Below are positions 37,301 through 49,286 of a stretch of 64,000 bases of DNA, in pieces. The position numbers were made by a program, and so were the translations under genes. The notes under the pieces were generated by a model. It was not told the DNA's origin. It saw only the letters and a list, made by a program, of their open reading frames with translations, and made no database searches. This DNA is from Oscarella lobularis (lineage: Eukaryota > Porifera > Homoscleromorpha > Homosclerophorida > Oscarellidae), in contig NC_089182.1 of assembly GCF_947507565.1 (NCBI RefSeq), forward strand, positions 1,736,001 to 1,800,000. Reading direction: 5' to 3'. Within the stretch, counting starts at the first letter, position 1. Every line of letters starts with the position of its first letter.

Positions 37301-40300
37301 CTTCCAACGAAAGAAATCCCGTTCCAGTACGCGTCGTGCAATAGGGCGAATCGCTAACGGGCAACAGAGTGCGACTCCACACGGAGACGTTGCCTACGAT
37401 CGGCGGTTCGTAGTCCGTATAAACGGTGAACGAATCATTTGTCGCGTGCCCAAAAATGTCCTCGGCTTCGATTTCGACTTGATATGTTTCGCCGTTGCTA
37501 AGTGACAGCGGCACGAACCACTGAAAAACCGAAGGCCGAAGAAAAAACTCGCTATCAACCATGGACCAGCCGTCGATTTCCTTTTTTCGCAGCCACGCGC
37601 GAAACCACGTCACGCCGACGTCGTTCGAAGACGTAACGCCGGAAAACGAGAGCGGCCACTCGGAGGTGTCATACGTCGGTCGCGGAACGTCGACTCGATA
37701 CAAAAGCCACGGATTCTTTTTGATGTACGTGTTGAAAAAGTGATCCGACTTCCACTCGACGAAGACGGAGTCGCGTTCGTCGTCTTTCGTCAACCACACG
37801 CCGTCGACGGCCGACCAAAACGAGATCTTGGAGCCTTTTGCGACGTCGACGCGCGAATTGTCGTCGGCGAGAACGAGCGTACGCGCGACGGCCGTCGTCC
37901 CGTTCGTCGCCGTCGCGTTCATTTCGATCATAAGAAGCGTGTACGGCGGATTGTAGTAAGAAAACAAAAGTGGCGTCGGCACTGGCTGCTCGTGCGTCGC
38001 CAGCTGAAAAAGGTAACCGCGCGACGGCTGAACGACCTTGACGGAAGAACCGCCGATGGGTTTAGTGGATAGATGGCCCAGTTATAGGCGAGAGTGCACG
38101 GCAATAAGCAAGTCCAGCCGTTCCAGTAGACGTCGAAGCCATCCTGAAGGCGACTGTTTCCCGAAACGATGTTTGGACTGACTTTGAGGATGGCTGCGGT
38201 ACGACCCGGCTTAGCGACTTGATTGCAGTCGCCGTTCCAAATAGGAAGAGGTCTTCGGCAGTTGAAAGGCACTTTGGATTGGTCTGGAGATAAGAATGAA
38301 GAACCTTTTCTATAGTATAGAGCCGTCAGTATCTTACTGGCTGCGAGATCGCATTCGCTGATGTCGTTGAACGGAATTCCCGATTGCGCACAGGTGTCGC
38401 ATCTTCGGCCCGTTGCGCGACTATCGCATTGGCACTGACCGGTCATTGAGTCGCAATCGGAATGAAATGACCCTGCTCTGTGACAGTCGCACGCTAAAAA
38501 ATAAGTCAAATGCTTGTAAATAGATTACTCCAACAGCATTAATTTGTTATGTTATATACGAAATATGATTTCACCTAAAACTGTGATTTCTTTAGTGACA
38601 TTAGAAGATATCCTATTGTATGCTATGCAACGGTATTTGCCTCCTTCACTTCCCTGCACGTCGATTGTGCTTGTAACTGTTCCTCCAGTCTGCATGTGAG
38701 TAGCTGAACGAACAATCTGTCCGTCTGGGCCAGTCCATTCGATACTCGGAGTGGGACACCCACTTGCATTACACGTCAACACTGCCATGCCAGAAGCGCT
38801 TATTGAAACATTCCTGCTTGCTCCAGAAACAATAAGATCCGACCCTACACAAAATGAAAAAAGTCCTCTACCATATAAACCATTGTGGCTAATACCTGCG
38901 CAATCGAAAATCTGAACTTCACACAATGATAACGATGACGATGCTCTGTTTGATGCTACAACGTAGACATACTTTCCAATCGGTCTACTGACGCATGTCA
39001 CTTGAATCGTTGATACGTTTCCTGATGACGGATAGACCCATGGCAATCCACACATTAAATTGTCTTTGCCTGAATTAGTCGTCTGGTTTCCTACGAAGAC
39101 ACTGAACCCGTCCATTTCACTCAATGCCGTGCTGTTTGGCAATGGAGTAATTACAACACGAAATATTGGTTTTGCTTCCTTTGATTGCAAACGCCACCAC
39201 GTGCCGGGCTGCTGAGCGGAACGATAGCAAGCATTTCCTCCGGTTTGAAAACTGTTGTCAATGGCTTTTGACGCCAGTGTTGACGTATTTAATTCGCTCA
39301 GTGCAGCTGCTGATGACGAACTGTAAATATCAAGAAGAAGGCCTATAGAAGTACATTAGAAGAGCAGCAACAGGGTTAAGATAATAAACCCTACCTTCTT
39401 GGAGGAGTCGTACTTCACAGACTTGTAATGTTTCATTGACAAAGCTTTCATCTTGAACAATAGTAATGTCGCGCACAAATGACGACGGCCTTCTCGTGAA
39501 GTATTGTGCGTGTCCGTCTTTCGCAGAAGCATAAAAAACACGTTCGGGATTATCAAGTCCATCATTTGACAGATGACTTCCAGCATATTCTTTATACGTC
39601 ACACCAGAATATATGTTCATAAACAGCCTGACGGTTTGCAGAAATATTGGCCAAGGAAAACGAACACTCAGTGACTGAAGAGTAGAAGAGTCGTTCGTTG
39701 ACGCACACGTTGCAGTGTCATCATCAACGGCAAGGCTTGATGGCTTACTTAGGTCATCTCCTGGCCGAACAATAGAGTACTCTCCTTCGTATATAGTGTA
39801 CGTAGACCCAGCAACGGCTACAAAATATAGCATTAAAAAGGCTTATGAATCCTACTTGCAAGCCTTACAAACACGATTGATGAAAACTTCACATAGTGCC
39901 AAATACGTTGCTATGGGCGACTTGACAATTACGTGAACATATCGTCCCGACAATGATGCACATAAAAAGGCACGTCGAACTGTGCCAGAAGTTGGAGTAA
40001 ATGCAGTTCCACACAACGTATGAACTCCTCTAGCCGTTTTGCTGTTGTCGTCCACGTATACCGTCAGATTAACCATATTCTTCTTTTTCACATCTGGTTG
40101 ATGAATGAAATCGTCGTTTCTCAAGTCAAGGTAGACGTTTCTAATGCTTTCCTGTTTGCCCAAGTCCAATCTCCACCACGGATTGGCTTCCTTTTTGGAA
40201 ACAAAACAACTGGACCACAACCGACTGCTAATCCTATCGACGGCCCACTGGGGAACAAATTGTATTCCTTCGTCTTCCAGGACACTCGATGAGGAGACGG

Positions 40301-40622
40301 TCACTTTCGAGTATATATCAATCAAATGATCTGTCCATGGAAAGAGCTTTAATTAAAAGCAGAACTTTAGATCATTTACAGATCTGAGACAAACGCACGG
40401 ACAAGAAGAACAGTAACAAGAAAAATGCCCACAAGGCCTGCACACATTATAAGGGAGGATGGGTGGGCGGAGCGGCAATAAACTTGGTCAAAAGAGAGAG
40501 AGAGAGCGGACGCGCCGGAAGAGTAACGAAACTGTAACACTAATTCTAAGCAACTTACCTCCTGAAACACAAACAATGCCGATCATAGCCAGTTCGAAAA
40601 GCAAACACAAAGGGAGAGCCAT
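31394..40622 (-). CDS. Large receptor tyrosine kinase: 3 F5/8C, Ig, laminin-EGF, 11 FN3, TM, kinase, YxxM tail
   Basis: Plasma-membrane tyrosine kinase. Signal exon 40622-40559 (MALPLCLLFELAMIGIVCVSG); F5/8C exons 40330-39869, 39817-39395 and 39342-38896; Ig 38844-38575 (LTCNASGCPTPSIEW); laminin-type EGF 38493-38338; an unassigned module 38283 to about 37.1 kb; about eleven FN3 repeats 37.0-33.17 kb; and a last exon 33093-31394 with TM (FFPLLIVVLVVVFAFFYW), kinase and tail. Kinase motifs: GEGQFGKVY, AVKTVK, HRDIAARNC, DFGMAKD, activation loop YVGDYYRKKGG, WMAPEAIMDG. The YxxDYYRK loop and many FN3 repeats fit the ALK/ROS/insulin-receptor group, ROS1 most closely; this is family inference. 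An acidic insert (GGDDVGDDAN) follows the catalytic loop. The reading frame appears to shift near 38080, between LAYNW and GGSSVKVV, where no good splice pair was found: a sequencing error, a weak intron or a real lesion. Confidence 0.88.
31535..31925 (-). other. Kinase tail with four YxxM motifs
   Basis: In the C-terminal tail four tyrosine motifs repeat: SYVHM (about 31905-31920), SYVDM (about 31783-31800), SYVDM (about 31633-31650) and TYFDM (about 31541-31560). YxxM phosphorylated by a kinase is the known docking site for the SH2 domains of PI3-kinase p85, as in IRS proteins and the fly insulin receptor tail. A further QYEVL lies near 31710. Use of these sites here is inferred. Confidence 0.85.
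40377..40445 (-). pseudogene. Possible extra signal-peptide exon of the receptor family
   Basis: A short frame MCAGLVGIFLVTVLLVRAFVSDL then stop lies in intron 1 of the kinase gene. Its DNA (CTGTTCTTCTTGTCCGTG...) resembles the signal exons of genes B and C, but it has no donor in phase. It may be a decayed duplicate or a chance hydrophobic frame. Confidence 0.35.
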
Positions 40623-41493
40623 CAAACCTTCCGGACTTGAAAAAGGCGCGTCAGGACCGGGAGAAGAAAGAACGTACTGCAACGATTGAGACTGGAGAAT
40701 GGAGAGTACAGACTGAAAGTGATGTACAGTTTACAATTGTTCCCGGACTGGAAATATATAGATAATACCTGTTTAGGTTATTGGTAAAATTCCGCCCAAC
40801 CGCCGGTGCACCATATGGGTGCACAAACGCTTGTATTTCATTTTCAACCTTTTTTGTGGCGGAGGGGCTATTTTTGTCAAACGTTTGAAAGTAATTAGCC
40901 ACTCCGCTTTACTTTCGTAGAATGTCCGTGATCCGACAGGGGCCTCGTTTCACGTTGGACTCGGTTTGCTGCATCTCGACGTCTGTCGGATCGCTTCGTT
41001 CGCGCCGTAACAGGGGTAGACACACAGGGGCGATTCGACGCCGAGAAATGACGTGGACGTCGAGACGCGACGGTGGAGTGCGCGCAGTCTTGAAAAAGGC
41101 GCGTCAGAGACAAACAAAGATCGGCCGAGGCAAGGACGCACTGAAACGATCGAGACTGGAAAGTGATGTCTACAGCAGTAGTTCCCCGGACAGGAGATAG
41201 AGTTATATCCGTGATAGATAACACCTGTTTAGATTACCCAGGCGACAGCTTTCCTTCTCTCGAACTTTCGTCATCGGAGCCTATCGACACTATTCTCCGT
41301 TTGGATGTTGCGCCATATAAAAACTGATAGGAGCGTTTGGTAATATTTGCAAAAAGTGCACGTCCTACTAAATGACTAGATAAATGACTGGATAAATGAC
41401 TGCAGCTATGAAAAGAAACACACAGAAACCTACTACCCAAAGCAAGCTACAGTGTTGTACGAGTGCTGTAGTATAGTATACTGCGAGTAGATC
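40623..41493. other. Gap with USP24-derived and receptor-derived debris
   Basis: Between the start of the kinase gene and the end of gene B. It holds a broken USP24 exon-1 copy (about 40940-41085) and a segment at 41240-41440 that is repeated near 30950-31090 (both encode GATSKR(K/R)I.SIGS on the minus strand). No intact gene. Confidence 0.55.
40940..41085 (-). pseudogene. Broken copy of USP24 exon 1 (first)
   Basis: The plus-strand text GGCCTCG...GCATCTCGACGTCTGTCGG...GCGATTCGACGCCG...GAAATGACGT follows USP24 at about 22805-22930 with small insertions and deletions that destroy the frame. The minus strand still shows GVESP as in the USP24 linker. It keeps the same orientation as the parent gene. 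Confidence 0.75.
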
Positions 41494-44400
41494 CTATTTA
41501 CCTTCCTCACCCCTCGTTGATATTTCAGCGTACGTTTCCTCGCCAGAGTCGCCTGTAAGATATGAAAAAGTGTTCAAAATAAACCAGCGCAGTACTACTA
41601 CTAATAATAATAACTAACCCTTTTGATATTTCACGGACACTGCTCCGTACGCACTGGATAGCGTTGTTTTCTGAGGCATGATATCACCCTCACATTTATC
41701 ATCCTTTCTGCTTGGCTTTTCGTAAATATGCCCCTCATTTTTGGCATGATAGGAGTTCTTTAACGTCTGGCACAGTCGAACGTATGCCACGAAGAGAGCA
41801 ATAAAGGCAATGAGAGTGATGGCAAACAAAGCGAGAAAGGCGATTCCAACTGAGCCAAACAAAGACGTTGCGGACACCTGTTCACTTTGACCGCAATTGA
41901 TATCGGAGTTTGCATAAAATGCTAAATGATAGATAGATATATAATTTAATAGTAATGGCATTCAATAAGAATATCTCACTGGATGGTCCGCTAGACGACT
42001 TCAAATGCAGCTACAATATAGAACCGTCAGTGTAGCCGCAGTATCAATCATTGTTTCTACTGCCTCACCCCTTCTGTTACGTCAATCGCGTAGGCGACGA
42101 AGTAGATCGAGAACATGGTATTCTTGTTTTGATTGTTATCCCCTTTCCAAGTATCCACAGATAAGTCGTTTCGAATCAAGTTGTAATGACTGTAATTGTA
42201 GGATGCGACTTCGCGCCAAATCTCGTCGTTCCGGCTAGCACTTGGTGGAACAGACGACGGTATAGGACGACGACCAAAGAAAAGAAATACCTTGATGTAG
42301 CTAGAGAGATTGCATGAGCTCCGGTAGAAAAATGATGGCCAACTGAACTGTGCTATTCATTACCTAATGGGAACTTTCTCGTCAGAAATAAATGGAGCTG
42401 TAAAGCGCACGACGCCTTTAGAGTCGACTGCCATTTCTTCAAGTGAATTAGGAATGGACGGTGGACGTTCAGGCGCTAAACAAGAACGAATAGTGATTGT
42501 AGAGTAAAAAGAATAAATATTACCAATAATCAACGTTTTGTCAATGACAATAGCGGGAGAACTTTCAGGAAACATATCGGCGTTGTTGATGACAGTCACG
42601 TTGATCTGGTAACGAGTGTACGCACGAAGACCAGTCAGATTGAAGGACGACGAAATAGACTCGACAGATGAAACCACTCGTTCTACATCGTCCAATCTCC
42701 AGTAGTACAACTGCGAAAGAAAGAAATTGAACAGAAAAGATGATAAAATTCACAATGATTTACCCTGTACGTTCTGATGACGCCGTTGGGATTCAGAGGA
42801 CTCTTCCAGCTCACAAATATCGACTTATACGTCTTGCTAGTAATCCTGATTTCCACGGGTGGACTTGGAGCTGTATTAGGACACAAAAATGAGAATTACA
42901 GCATTTTTAAGCAATGGCTTTCTTACTAACTGCACCAGTCAACACCAAAAGGTGAGACCAAAGTCCAGGCAAAGTAGTCACAGCACGAATCTATAAGGTC
43001 AAAATTAATACCTAATCAATTCTCTACTCAGTAGAATTACTGAGACGTTGTATATAACTGATTGCTGTAAACCGTCAAGTTGCCATGCTACCACCGGCTT
43101 GGGAACCGAAATTCGGACAGAATGACCTGGTCCATTGGCTAGTGTATAAACGATATCATAGCTTCTAATAATTCCATTGGGATATAATGGTGGATCCCAG
43201 CTCATTTGAACCGATGAGAGAGAAACGAGAGTCGCGCTGACTTGCAGTGGAGAAGATGGTGCTAAACAAAGGAATTGTACATCTCAAGACTAAAAAGAGG
43301 AGAAATCTTTCTACACCTGCTTCGTCTGTCTCCACGATGACTTCATTACTTCTCGTTCCAAAAAGAACTTTTTTGTCGCCATCTCTGATGTTCACCGCCG
43401 CAATTTGAATGCTGTACACCGTATACGGCGCGAGTTGTGTCAGGTTCGCTTCAGTTTTTAATCCCGGTACAATAATGGAAGTGTTTTCACTGTTGGTCGA
43501 TTCTCTGTAGAAGATCCAATAATTGTTTATTGGTCCCAACGGAGTAGCGGGTTTTGACCAAGTGACATGAATGCGGCTAGGTCCCATTGAAATAGCCTTC
43601 ACATTCATTGGAGGCCCAGGTTCTAATTAGATATAATAAAATTAAAGCAGCTTTAACTAAAAGATTGCTTGCCTCCTTGAGCTGTTCTGACACTGACTGG
43701 GTTGCTGTTTGGTCCATAGCCATACTGGTTACCGGCGGCCACACTCACTTCATACACCGTATACGGCGTAAGACCAGTGATATTGACTGGTAACGACATT
43801 TCAACAACTTCTAACCAAGCTGTCGAAGAACCGAGAGTTCTGTAGAGAATCCTATATTCAGTAACACCAGCGTTGCCGTTGATGGGACACTGGGAAGCAG
43901 TCACTTCAATTAAATTACCCACTGCACTTGCACCCGATGGACTGGAGCACTGCCCCGGCGGCCCTTAGAAAAGAGGTTTTTAAAACCATTTCAAGCCTAC
44001 TAAAACATACCATTCACCGCAATCACAAAGCCGTTCGATTGAGCTTCACCGACAGAGTTATTCACAATACAGTCGTATGTTCCACTGTTGTCATAGTCCA
44101 GACTCAAAAATGATATTTGCGATCCGGTTTCTCCACTGATTATTTGACCGTCTTTATGCCATTTATATTGAAAAGGTGCGGGGTTGGCTTCAGCGCTGCA
44201 CTTCAGAGTTAGAGGTTGATTTTTTAGAAATTCACTTGAGTCTGCTTTTAGTATGACGTTAAATGGAGCATCTGAAGAGAAAAATAATTCTGAACAAGGT
44301 ACAATTAACGGATACGAGCTTACACGTGACATCAAGATGTATTGTTACAGATGAATTACTGAGACCATTGTGCCCATTGGCTTTGCACGTGTACGAGTTG

Positions 44401-47058
44401 GCGTCTGCTTTTTTGACCGATGGAAATGTAAGGACGCCTTGGTACGTTCCGTTTCCCAAAGAACGTTCGAAGGAATTTGAATGATTGGCAATTTGAACTC
44501 CTTTTTTGAACCATTCAAATGTAATAGCAGTCTGCAATTGACTGTATTGTGAAGCATTGCACGTCAAAAATGCTGTCTGTCCTTCCTCGACGCTAAGTAA
44601 ACTGCTACTTGGAGTAGGAAAACCTGAAATAAAAAATTTAACTGATACACTGAAGTATAAATGCTTTTCACTTACAAGGTGCTTTTCCAGTATCACAGTC
44701 TTCGCTTGAATCGCCGACACAATGCTTCCCTTGATGTTTTTTCACAGGGCTGTCAGCTTTCCGCTGTCTTGTTCCCACACCACAGGAACCTGGGCACACG
44801 GACCATGAGCTCCACCCACAATTAACTACATAGTTAGTTAGTTATCTTTATTGATTGCAATGTGAGCATGACACGCACCGTTGATGCTTAGGTTAAACTG
44901 TAACGTCTTCTGCTTGTTATCAATCCACGTGTATTGGCACGTATATGTTGTATCGGTCGACGGAGCTTTCCAAATATGAAGACTTGTAAAGTTGTTCACG
45001 ACGGATTCTCCAACATCCGGATTGGACGATGAAACTGGAATTGAGCCTGACTTCCATTGAATATTTAGTAATGAGTTTAAGTTTGTCGAATCGGGATTGA
45101 CGCCACACAAAACAGGCAGAGACAACGAACGTCCACCGTAAACAAAATAGCTTCCAGATGCCACAAACGAATCGTTGTAGAAAATGCCAACGTCAAGTTC
45201 TAATTATCAAAATGTGTAAGAAAACTCTTCAAAAAATATATTCTTCCTACCGTAGTTTGCCTTCAATTCACACACGCTGAGGTAAGCTTCCGATGATGAA
45301 ATTTTTTGGACGCTAATGTACCGTCCCCACAATGAAGGAGAGCACACAATTGTTGCAGTCCAAATATCGTTTTGATTGTTTCTATTTGGAACAGTACCAC
45401 ACAACGGATTGTCATTTCCATCATTGGTCAAATCACTTCCTATCCGCACAACCGCACCATTGCCCCGATCTTGGTAAAAGGACGTTTCAACGCTTGTTAC
45501 CAAATATGCTGTTTCTAAATCGACTCGCAACCACGGTTTGGTTGACAAATCAGTTGCTGCACATTTTGTGTCGCTCAACATGCCGTCAATGGCCAGTGAA
45601 GCCGGCAAATTCACAGTACCATCTGAGTTTTGCCACGTAGCCAATGGACCGTGGGTAGCGACAGCATTTATTGCTTTCATGTCAATTGGACCACCTACCA
45701 AAGCACCAATAAAAGAATCACTCTAGTAGATAAACATATAAACTAACAATTTGTATTTGCGCAATCGTTTGATAAGGGAGAGGGACAATCCTGGCCAGCA
45801 CCAACTTTGATTTGAGTAATGGTCCTTGTCCTCGTTCCTCGTCCGCATGATGACGAGCATGCTGACCATGAACTTACTTGACAATCAACTACAAAAAGAG
45901 ACAATGCCTTCAACGTTTCACTCAAGCTAAACGTAACATACTTGAAAATGTAAGATTGACTGTCTTGGCCTTTGTAAAGTTGTTTGCTGAATACTGGCAT
46001 TTGTATTGACCATTTGGCGGAGTTGAAGTAAGAGGAATCAGATGCAGTTCTTTATATCCAGATGAGCCATCAGCTTGTTGAATAGTAACAGAATTCTGTT
46101 CTGGGATGTCTGTTCCATCAGGAAATTTCCACGTCGGGCTAAAATCTCCTTTTGATGAACCACAGACTAAAATGTCTCCTGTGATGGTAATGTCTAATTT
46201 TGAAATTGCTATGGCGTTCTTTTTTATGGCGACACCAGGATCTACAAAAACAGAAAGTAGTCAGCTAAATACGCTATGTGCCACGTGTTCCTACCTTTAG
46301 TTTCATCATAATAAACTTCAACTTCACACACTTGCAAATACTGACTACCGGTATTGGTACGAAGAATATCCGTGTATCCCGATCGTCGAATGCTTACATA
46401 TTGAACCCAATCAACAGGAGAACAAGGAAAGTCAATAAATGTAGATGGAGCTGAGTCTGGAAACACAACGCTACTCCCACATTGATGATCATTGGTTCCA
46501 TTTGACGTAGTAGCTTTTTTTCCCACGTAAATCCGAGAGCCTCTTCCAAATCGGAGTCGAGATAGCAACCTGATCTTATTTACAGAGTAGAGACGACCCA
46601 AATCAATTGAAAGCCACACAGTTGGAGTAGATGTTTTAGATACAGCACAATCAATCCAATCTTGACTCAGCTGCCCATCCACGGCCGATTGATAAGAAGA
46701 ACTAGGGTCAATGCCGTTTTCTTCAAGCACGAGCTTGTTCGCTGTGGCACTGAGAGGCACTTTCGTTTCTGAAAAACACGCGTACAACTACCACTCACAA
46801 TCCCACGGCCTAGAAATGCATGCACGCAATCTTGGGCACGCTATAAATAATATTTTTAGAGGTGGTGGGCGGGAGTGCGCTCATTCCGGTCAAGAAAGAA
46901 CGCGAACGTGTATGCCGGCAAATAATGAAAGCGTCGGCACCACAAACTGTGACGAAGTCTATTACGAAAGGCCCTCCCTCATACTCACCCCCAGAAACGC
47001 GGACAAGACAGAAGAGCATTATTGTCATTGCCAGTGGACGTGAAGCGAGAAGAGTCAT
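41494..47058 (-). CDS. Receptor gene B: full-length F5/8C-Ig-TSP1-Ig-FN3 membrane protein
   Basis: The longest kinase-less member, and apparently intact. Signal exon 47058-46989 (MTLLASRPLAMTIMLFCLVRVSGG); F5/8C 46768-46295; Ig about 46.24-45.94 kb; TSP1 about 45.89-45.75 kb (WSACSSSCGRGTR); F5/8C about 45.70-45.25 kb; Ig about 45.20-44.88 kb; TSP1 about 44.82-44.68 kb (WSSWSVCPGSCGVGTR); two further Ig domains about 44.63-44.33 and 44.27-44.01 kb; about four or five FN3 units 43.97-42.0 kb; TM about 41.79-41.88 kb (FGSVGIAFLALFAITLIAFIAL); and a tail with IYEKP and SSAYGA. The last exon 41551-41494 carries GEETYAEIS, then TAG. F5/8C and TSP1 modules suggest binding of extracellular glycans or matrix. 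YAEI resembles SH2-binding sites of Src-family type, so the tail could be phosphorylated by a neighbouring kinase; this is inference. Gene A lacks the two extra Ig and about three FN3 modules found here. Confidence 0.85.
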
Positions 47059-47818
47059 CGTTTTCCGAGAGCGTGAGTCTGTGAAAGCAGTGACGTCAGA
47101 AAGAATCATCAACCTCTAGACGAGGAAATCAATGAACGACAAAGACAAGCCGGAAATCGACGGAGGCGGATACTGAGTCAGTGACTGACACGAGTCCGGG
47201 TATCAGCAGACGATTAGGAAAACATGCTCTTCGACCTCACGTGATTCACATACAGAAGAAGGAAAATTTGCCAAAACTCTTGTGTGAAATTCATTCCCGA
47301 ATGTTTCTCGCACTCAAACACAAAATCCGATTTTGTCTTCATCGCCTCCGTGAAACCGTGGGCATTCTGTTGCTGTATCAATAAATTTAATAATTTTCCC
47401 GGATACTTCATACATTTATTTTTCGGAGAGATGATCAGATGCCCTCGAAAGCCACTTCATGCAAAGAATTCACAATCTAGATTTTTTTACTTTTGCGCCA
47501 TCTGCTCGAGCTAGAACACCGCCTTCGTTTACTTCGACAGGAATCTCGTTTTGCTGGTTGAACCCTAGACAACTCTGTCGGCTCGTACAGCTCGTTCGTG
47601 TCGTGGTGTAGTGCCGTAATGCTGCCGTCTACAGATGAGCTCGCGTTTGCTGGGTCCTTTGGTGTACGGGACAATCACTGCTCCAATCAATCAATAACCA
47701 CGTGACAGAAAACTTGAAAGTGAAGACAAGACAAGACACTAACCAATAAAGTTGACGCAGAAACTAGCACAAACAACAAATGTATGCTATGACAAAAAAG
47801 ATGAAATTGCTGGCTCAC
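47059..47818. other. Gap between genes B and C
   Basis: It contains the likely promoter of gene B next to 47059 and a broken USP24 exon-1 copy at about 47520-47700. Nothing else recognisable. Confidence 0.5.
47520..47700 (-). pseudogene. Broken copy of USP24 exon 1 and 5' flank (second)
   Basis: The minus strand reads NELYEPTELSRVQPAKRDS, matching the USP24 linker [11 protein letters not shown]...RAQPRTEAP. The flank AATCAATAACCACGTGAC matches the USP24 5' flank at about 23107-23127 (AATCAATAGCCACGTGAC). No intact UBA frame remains. Confidence 0.65.
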
Positions 47819-49286
47819 TCAGTGTGTACCTTCTCTTGGGATTTCGGTGTACATTTCCGAATTTTCGTCACCAGTGCAGCCTGCAGTATAAAATGTTGGT
47901 CAATCAGTTATACTAAAAAGCTAGATCTGACGCGTACCCTTTTGATGCTTCGCACCGTATGCATCAGACTCCGTCAGTTTGATATCTTTGGTATTCTCCT
48001 TGATGTTGTTTGACACTTTGTGAATGCGCCTCTGGTCGTTGATAACATACGACTTCTTTGAAATCTGACGCAGTCGAACGTGCGCCACGAGGAGAGCGAC
48101 GAAGGCAATGAGAGTGACGGCAAACAAGGCAAGAAATAGGATTCCAGCGGAGCCAAAAAAGGTAGTTTTATCTTGATTGCCAACGAAATCATATTTTGTA
48201 CCGGTGAAGTTGAGGCTGACTGTTTTGAACTTTCTAACGTTGTTTGCTGTATATTGGCATATGTACTGACCATCCGGAGGAGTGGTGCAGAGAGGACTCA
48301 AATGCAGTTCTTTATATCCTGATGAGCCATTATTACGTTGCCAAATAGAAGGTGAGTTCTTATCTGGAACGTCTGTTCCGTCAGGAAACTTCCATGTTGG
48401 ACCAAAGTCTCCTTTCGATGAACCACAGAGTAGAATGTCTTCTATGGTTCTAACATCTAATTTTGAAATTGGCACGGTGTTCTTTGTTATGGTAATACCG
48501 GGATCTACGGAAAAAGAAAATAGTTTACTCACAACGTTTCTTTCATAAGATTCTACCCTCAGTTTCCTCGAAATAGACTTCGACTTCGCACACGTGCAAT
48601 CTCTGTTCGTTATCTTTATCAATGTACCCTGTTCGTCGAATGCTAACATATTGAACCCATTTGACAGGAGAGCAAGGAAAGTCAGTAAGGTTTCGTGGAG
48701 CTGGGTTAGAAATCGTAACGTTATTTCCACATTGATGATCATTGGTTCCATTTGACGAGCTAGCATTCTTTCCCACGTAAATCTGGGAGCCTCTTCCAAA
48801 TTGTGCACGAGATAAAAATCTGATCTTGTTCACAGAGTAGAGACGGCCCAAATCAATTGACAGCCACACAGTTGGACTAGATGGTCTGGAGATAGCACAT
48901 CGCTTCCACTCTTGAGTCAAGTCCCCATCGACAGCCCGTCGATATTTAGTATTAGAGCCAATGTCATTTTTTTCAAACCGCAGCCTGTTTTCTGTGGCCC
49001 CTAGAGTCACTTTCGTTTCTGTAAAACAAGTAGACCATCGGCAATAAATCCCACAGCGAAGACGCACGCACGCGCTATTATAGCACTTTGGCATTCTATA
49101 AATAGTATTTTTGCTACAAAAAATAATATAGGCTTTGTGGCCGGGGCAGGAATGCGCGTTCGTCAAAAGAGATCAATAGAGAGCGAGCGAACGCGTCGGA
49201 AAATTCCGCGTACAGTACTCACCGCCGCGGACAAGACAGAAGAGCAGTGCCGTGATTGCTACATGACAGGACGAGAGAAGAGCCAT
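47819..49286 (-). CDS. Receptor gene C: short F5/8C-Ig membrane protein
   Basis: Smallest member of the family. Signal exon 49286-49223 (MALLSSCHVAITALLFCLVRGG, phase 1); F5/8C exon 49018-48557 (WLSIDLGRLYSVNKIRF); then one long exon 48504-47938 with the Ig-like domain (LLCGSSKGDFGPTWKFPDG), TM (FFGSAGILFLALFAVTLIAFVALL) and most of the tail (KKSYVIN, DAYGAKHQKG). The last exon 47880-47819 reads GDENSEMYTEIPREGTH then TGA, so the conserved tyrosine motif is YTEI. It lacks the TSP1, second F5/8C and FN3 modules of A and B. The Ig exon runs straight into the TM part where its paralogues have a donor (ACCG|GTACAA here), so the missing modules look like an internal deletion, or this junction is alternatively spliced. 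Confidence 0.8.

Noticed and set aside
31394-40622. Calling the kinase a discoidin domain receptor because of its F5/8C domains
   Set aside because: The activation loop and the many FN3 repeats fit ALK/ROS/insulin-receptor kinases better than DDR.
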